64,000 nt of DNA. It comes from FEN-1279 sp964400285 (lineage in GTDB: Bacteria; Bacteroidota; Ignavibacteria; Tepidaquicellales; Tepidaquicellaceae). The number at the start of each line of letters is the position of its first letter. The stretch's first letter is position 1. Below, one piece after another: positions 63,952 through 64,000 of this stretch. Below the pieces are notes generated by a model. That model made no database searches and was not told the DNA's origin. It was given only the letters and a program-made list of their open reading frames with translations. The translations under genes and the position numbers were made by a program. The stretch is taken from NCBI GenBank assembly GCA_964400285.1, contig CAYNTK010000001.1, positions 186,001 to 250,000 of the forward strand, given 5' to 3'.

Positions 63952-64000
63952 ATTATAATAAATTCCTTTCCTTAATTCTAATCATTAAATTATTTTAAAT

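Noticed and set aside
1..64000. tRNA or rRNA genes
   Set aside because: GC-rich cloverleaf-like blocks would stand out in this AT-rich sequence; none was noticed in the intergenic gaps, though no covariance search could be run.

Overview
The window is a very AT-rich bacterial scaffold piece with dense genes, standard code, frequent TTG starts and few Shine-Dalgarno sequences. Five secreted proteins end in a type IX secretion (T9SS) type A sorting domain containing the YPNPFNP signature. A PorV/PorQ-family protein and a Wzi-like protein are also encoded. Together these point to the Bacteroidota/Chlorobiota side of the tree, most likely an Ignavibacteria-like lineage. This placement comes from protein signatures only; no rRNA or tRNA gene was seen. 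A 10-N assembly gap lies at 56105-56114.

Layout. (1) 1-9956, + strand: a surface-polysaccharide cluster (methyltransferase fragment, asparagine synthase-type amidotransferase, polysaccharide deacetylase, FemAB-like ligase, two DUF354 proteins around an FkbM methyltransferase, an unusual phosphoglycosyl transferase, and a Wzi-like outer-membrane protein). (2) 9981-13403: a nucleoside/simple-sugar ABC transporter (one double-ATPase, two permeases) without its binding lipoprotein. (3) 13430-19291, - strand: a tightly coupled envelope operon of two family-2 glycosyltransferases, an MsbA-type exporter and an O-antigen ligase, followed by a DUF1844 protein and NAD kinase. (4) 19435-28579, + strand: a truncated clpB, then a housekeeping run (gcvH, DUF177, rpmF, plsX, a small protein that may be bL38, rpmB, a glycosyltransferase, tgt, yajC, ribBA, greA and an MCE/MlaD protein). 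(5) 28571-36742, - strand: PorQ-like protein, acylphosphatase, an EamA transporter that is full-length only if a non-standard start is accepted, a UbiA-family prenyltransferase, a secreted BNR-repeat protein, an HTH protein, a MarC protein and an acyl-CoA mutase large subunit. (6) 36873-57069, - strand: five consecutive exported proteins, among them a dockerin-bearing serine protease, a cohesin-like protein and a 3153-residue beta-helix giant. (7) 57443-63951: an unknown helical protein and a lone receiver domain (+), then meaB, an epimerase, purD and a glycosyltransferase (-).

The most interesting signal is regulatory. The cohesin-like gene and the dockerin-protease gene each have a -24/-12 (sigma-54-type) promoter match just upstream of the start. 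58-59 bp further upstream of each match is the same three-half-site operator (TGAGA-N6-TCTCA-N3-TGAGA on the + strand). This suggests joint control by an enhancer-binding activator, and raises the untested idea that the two proteins assemble on the cell surface. Other points are a clpB that stops exactly after its first AAA+ domain, a tgt lacking two of its four zinc ligands, an acyl-CoA mutase with Gln at the position that is Arg in methylmalonyl-CoA mutases, and near-identical DNA in the sorting domains of two neighbouring giants.
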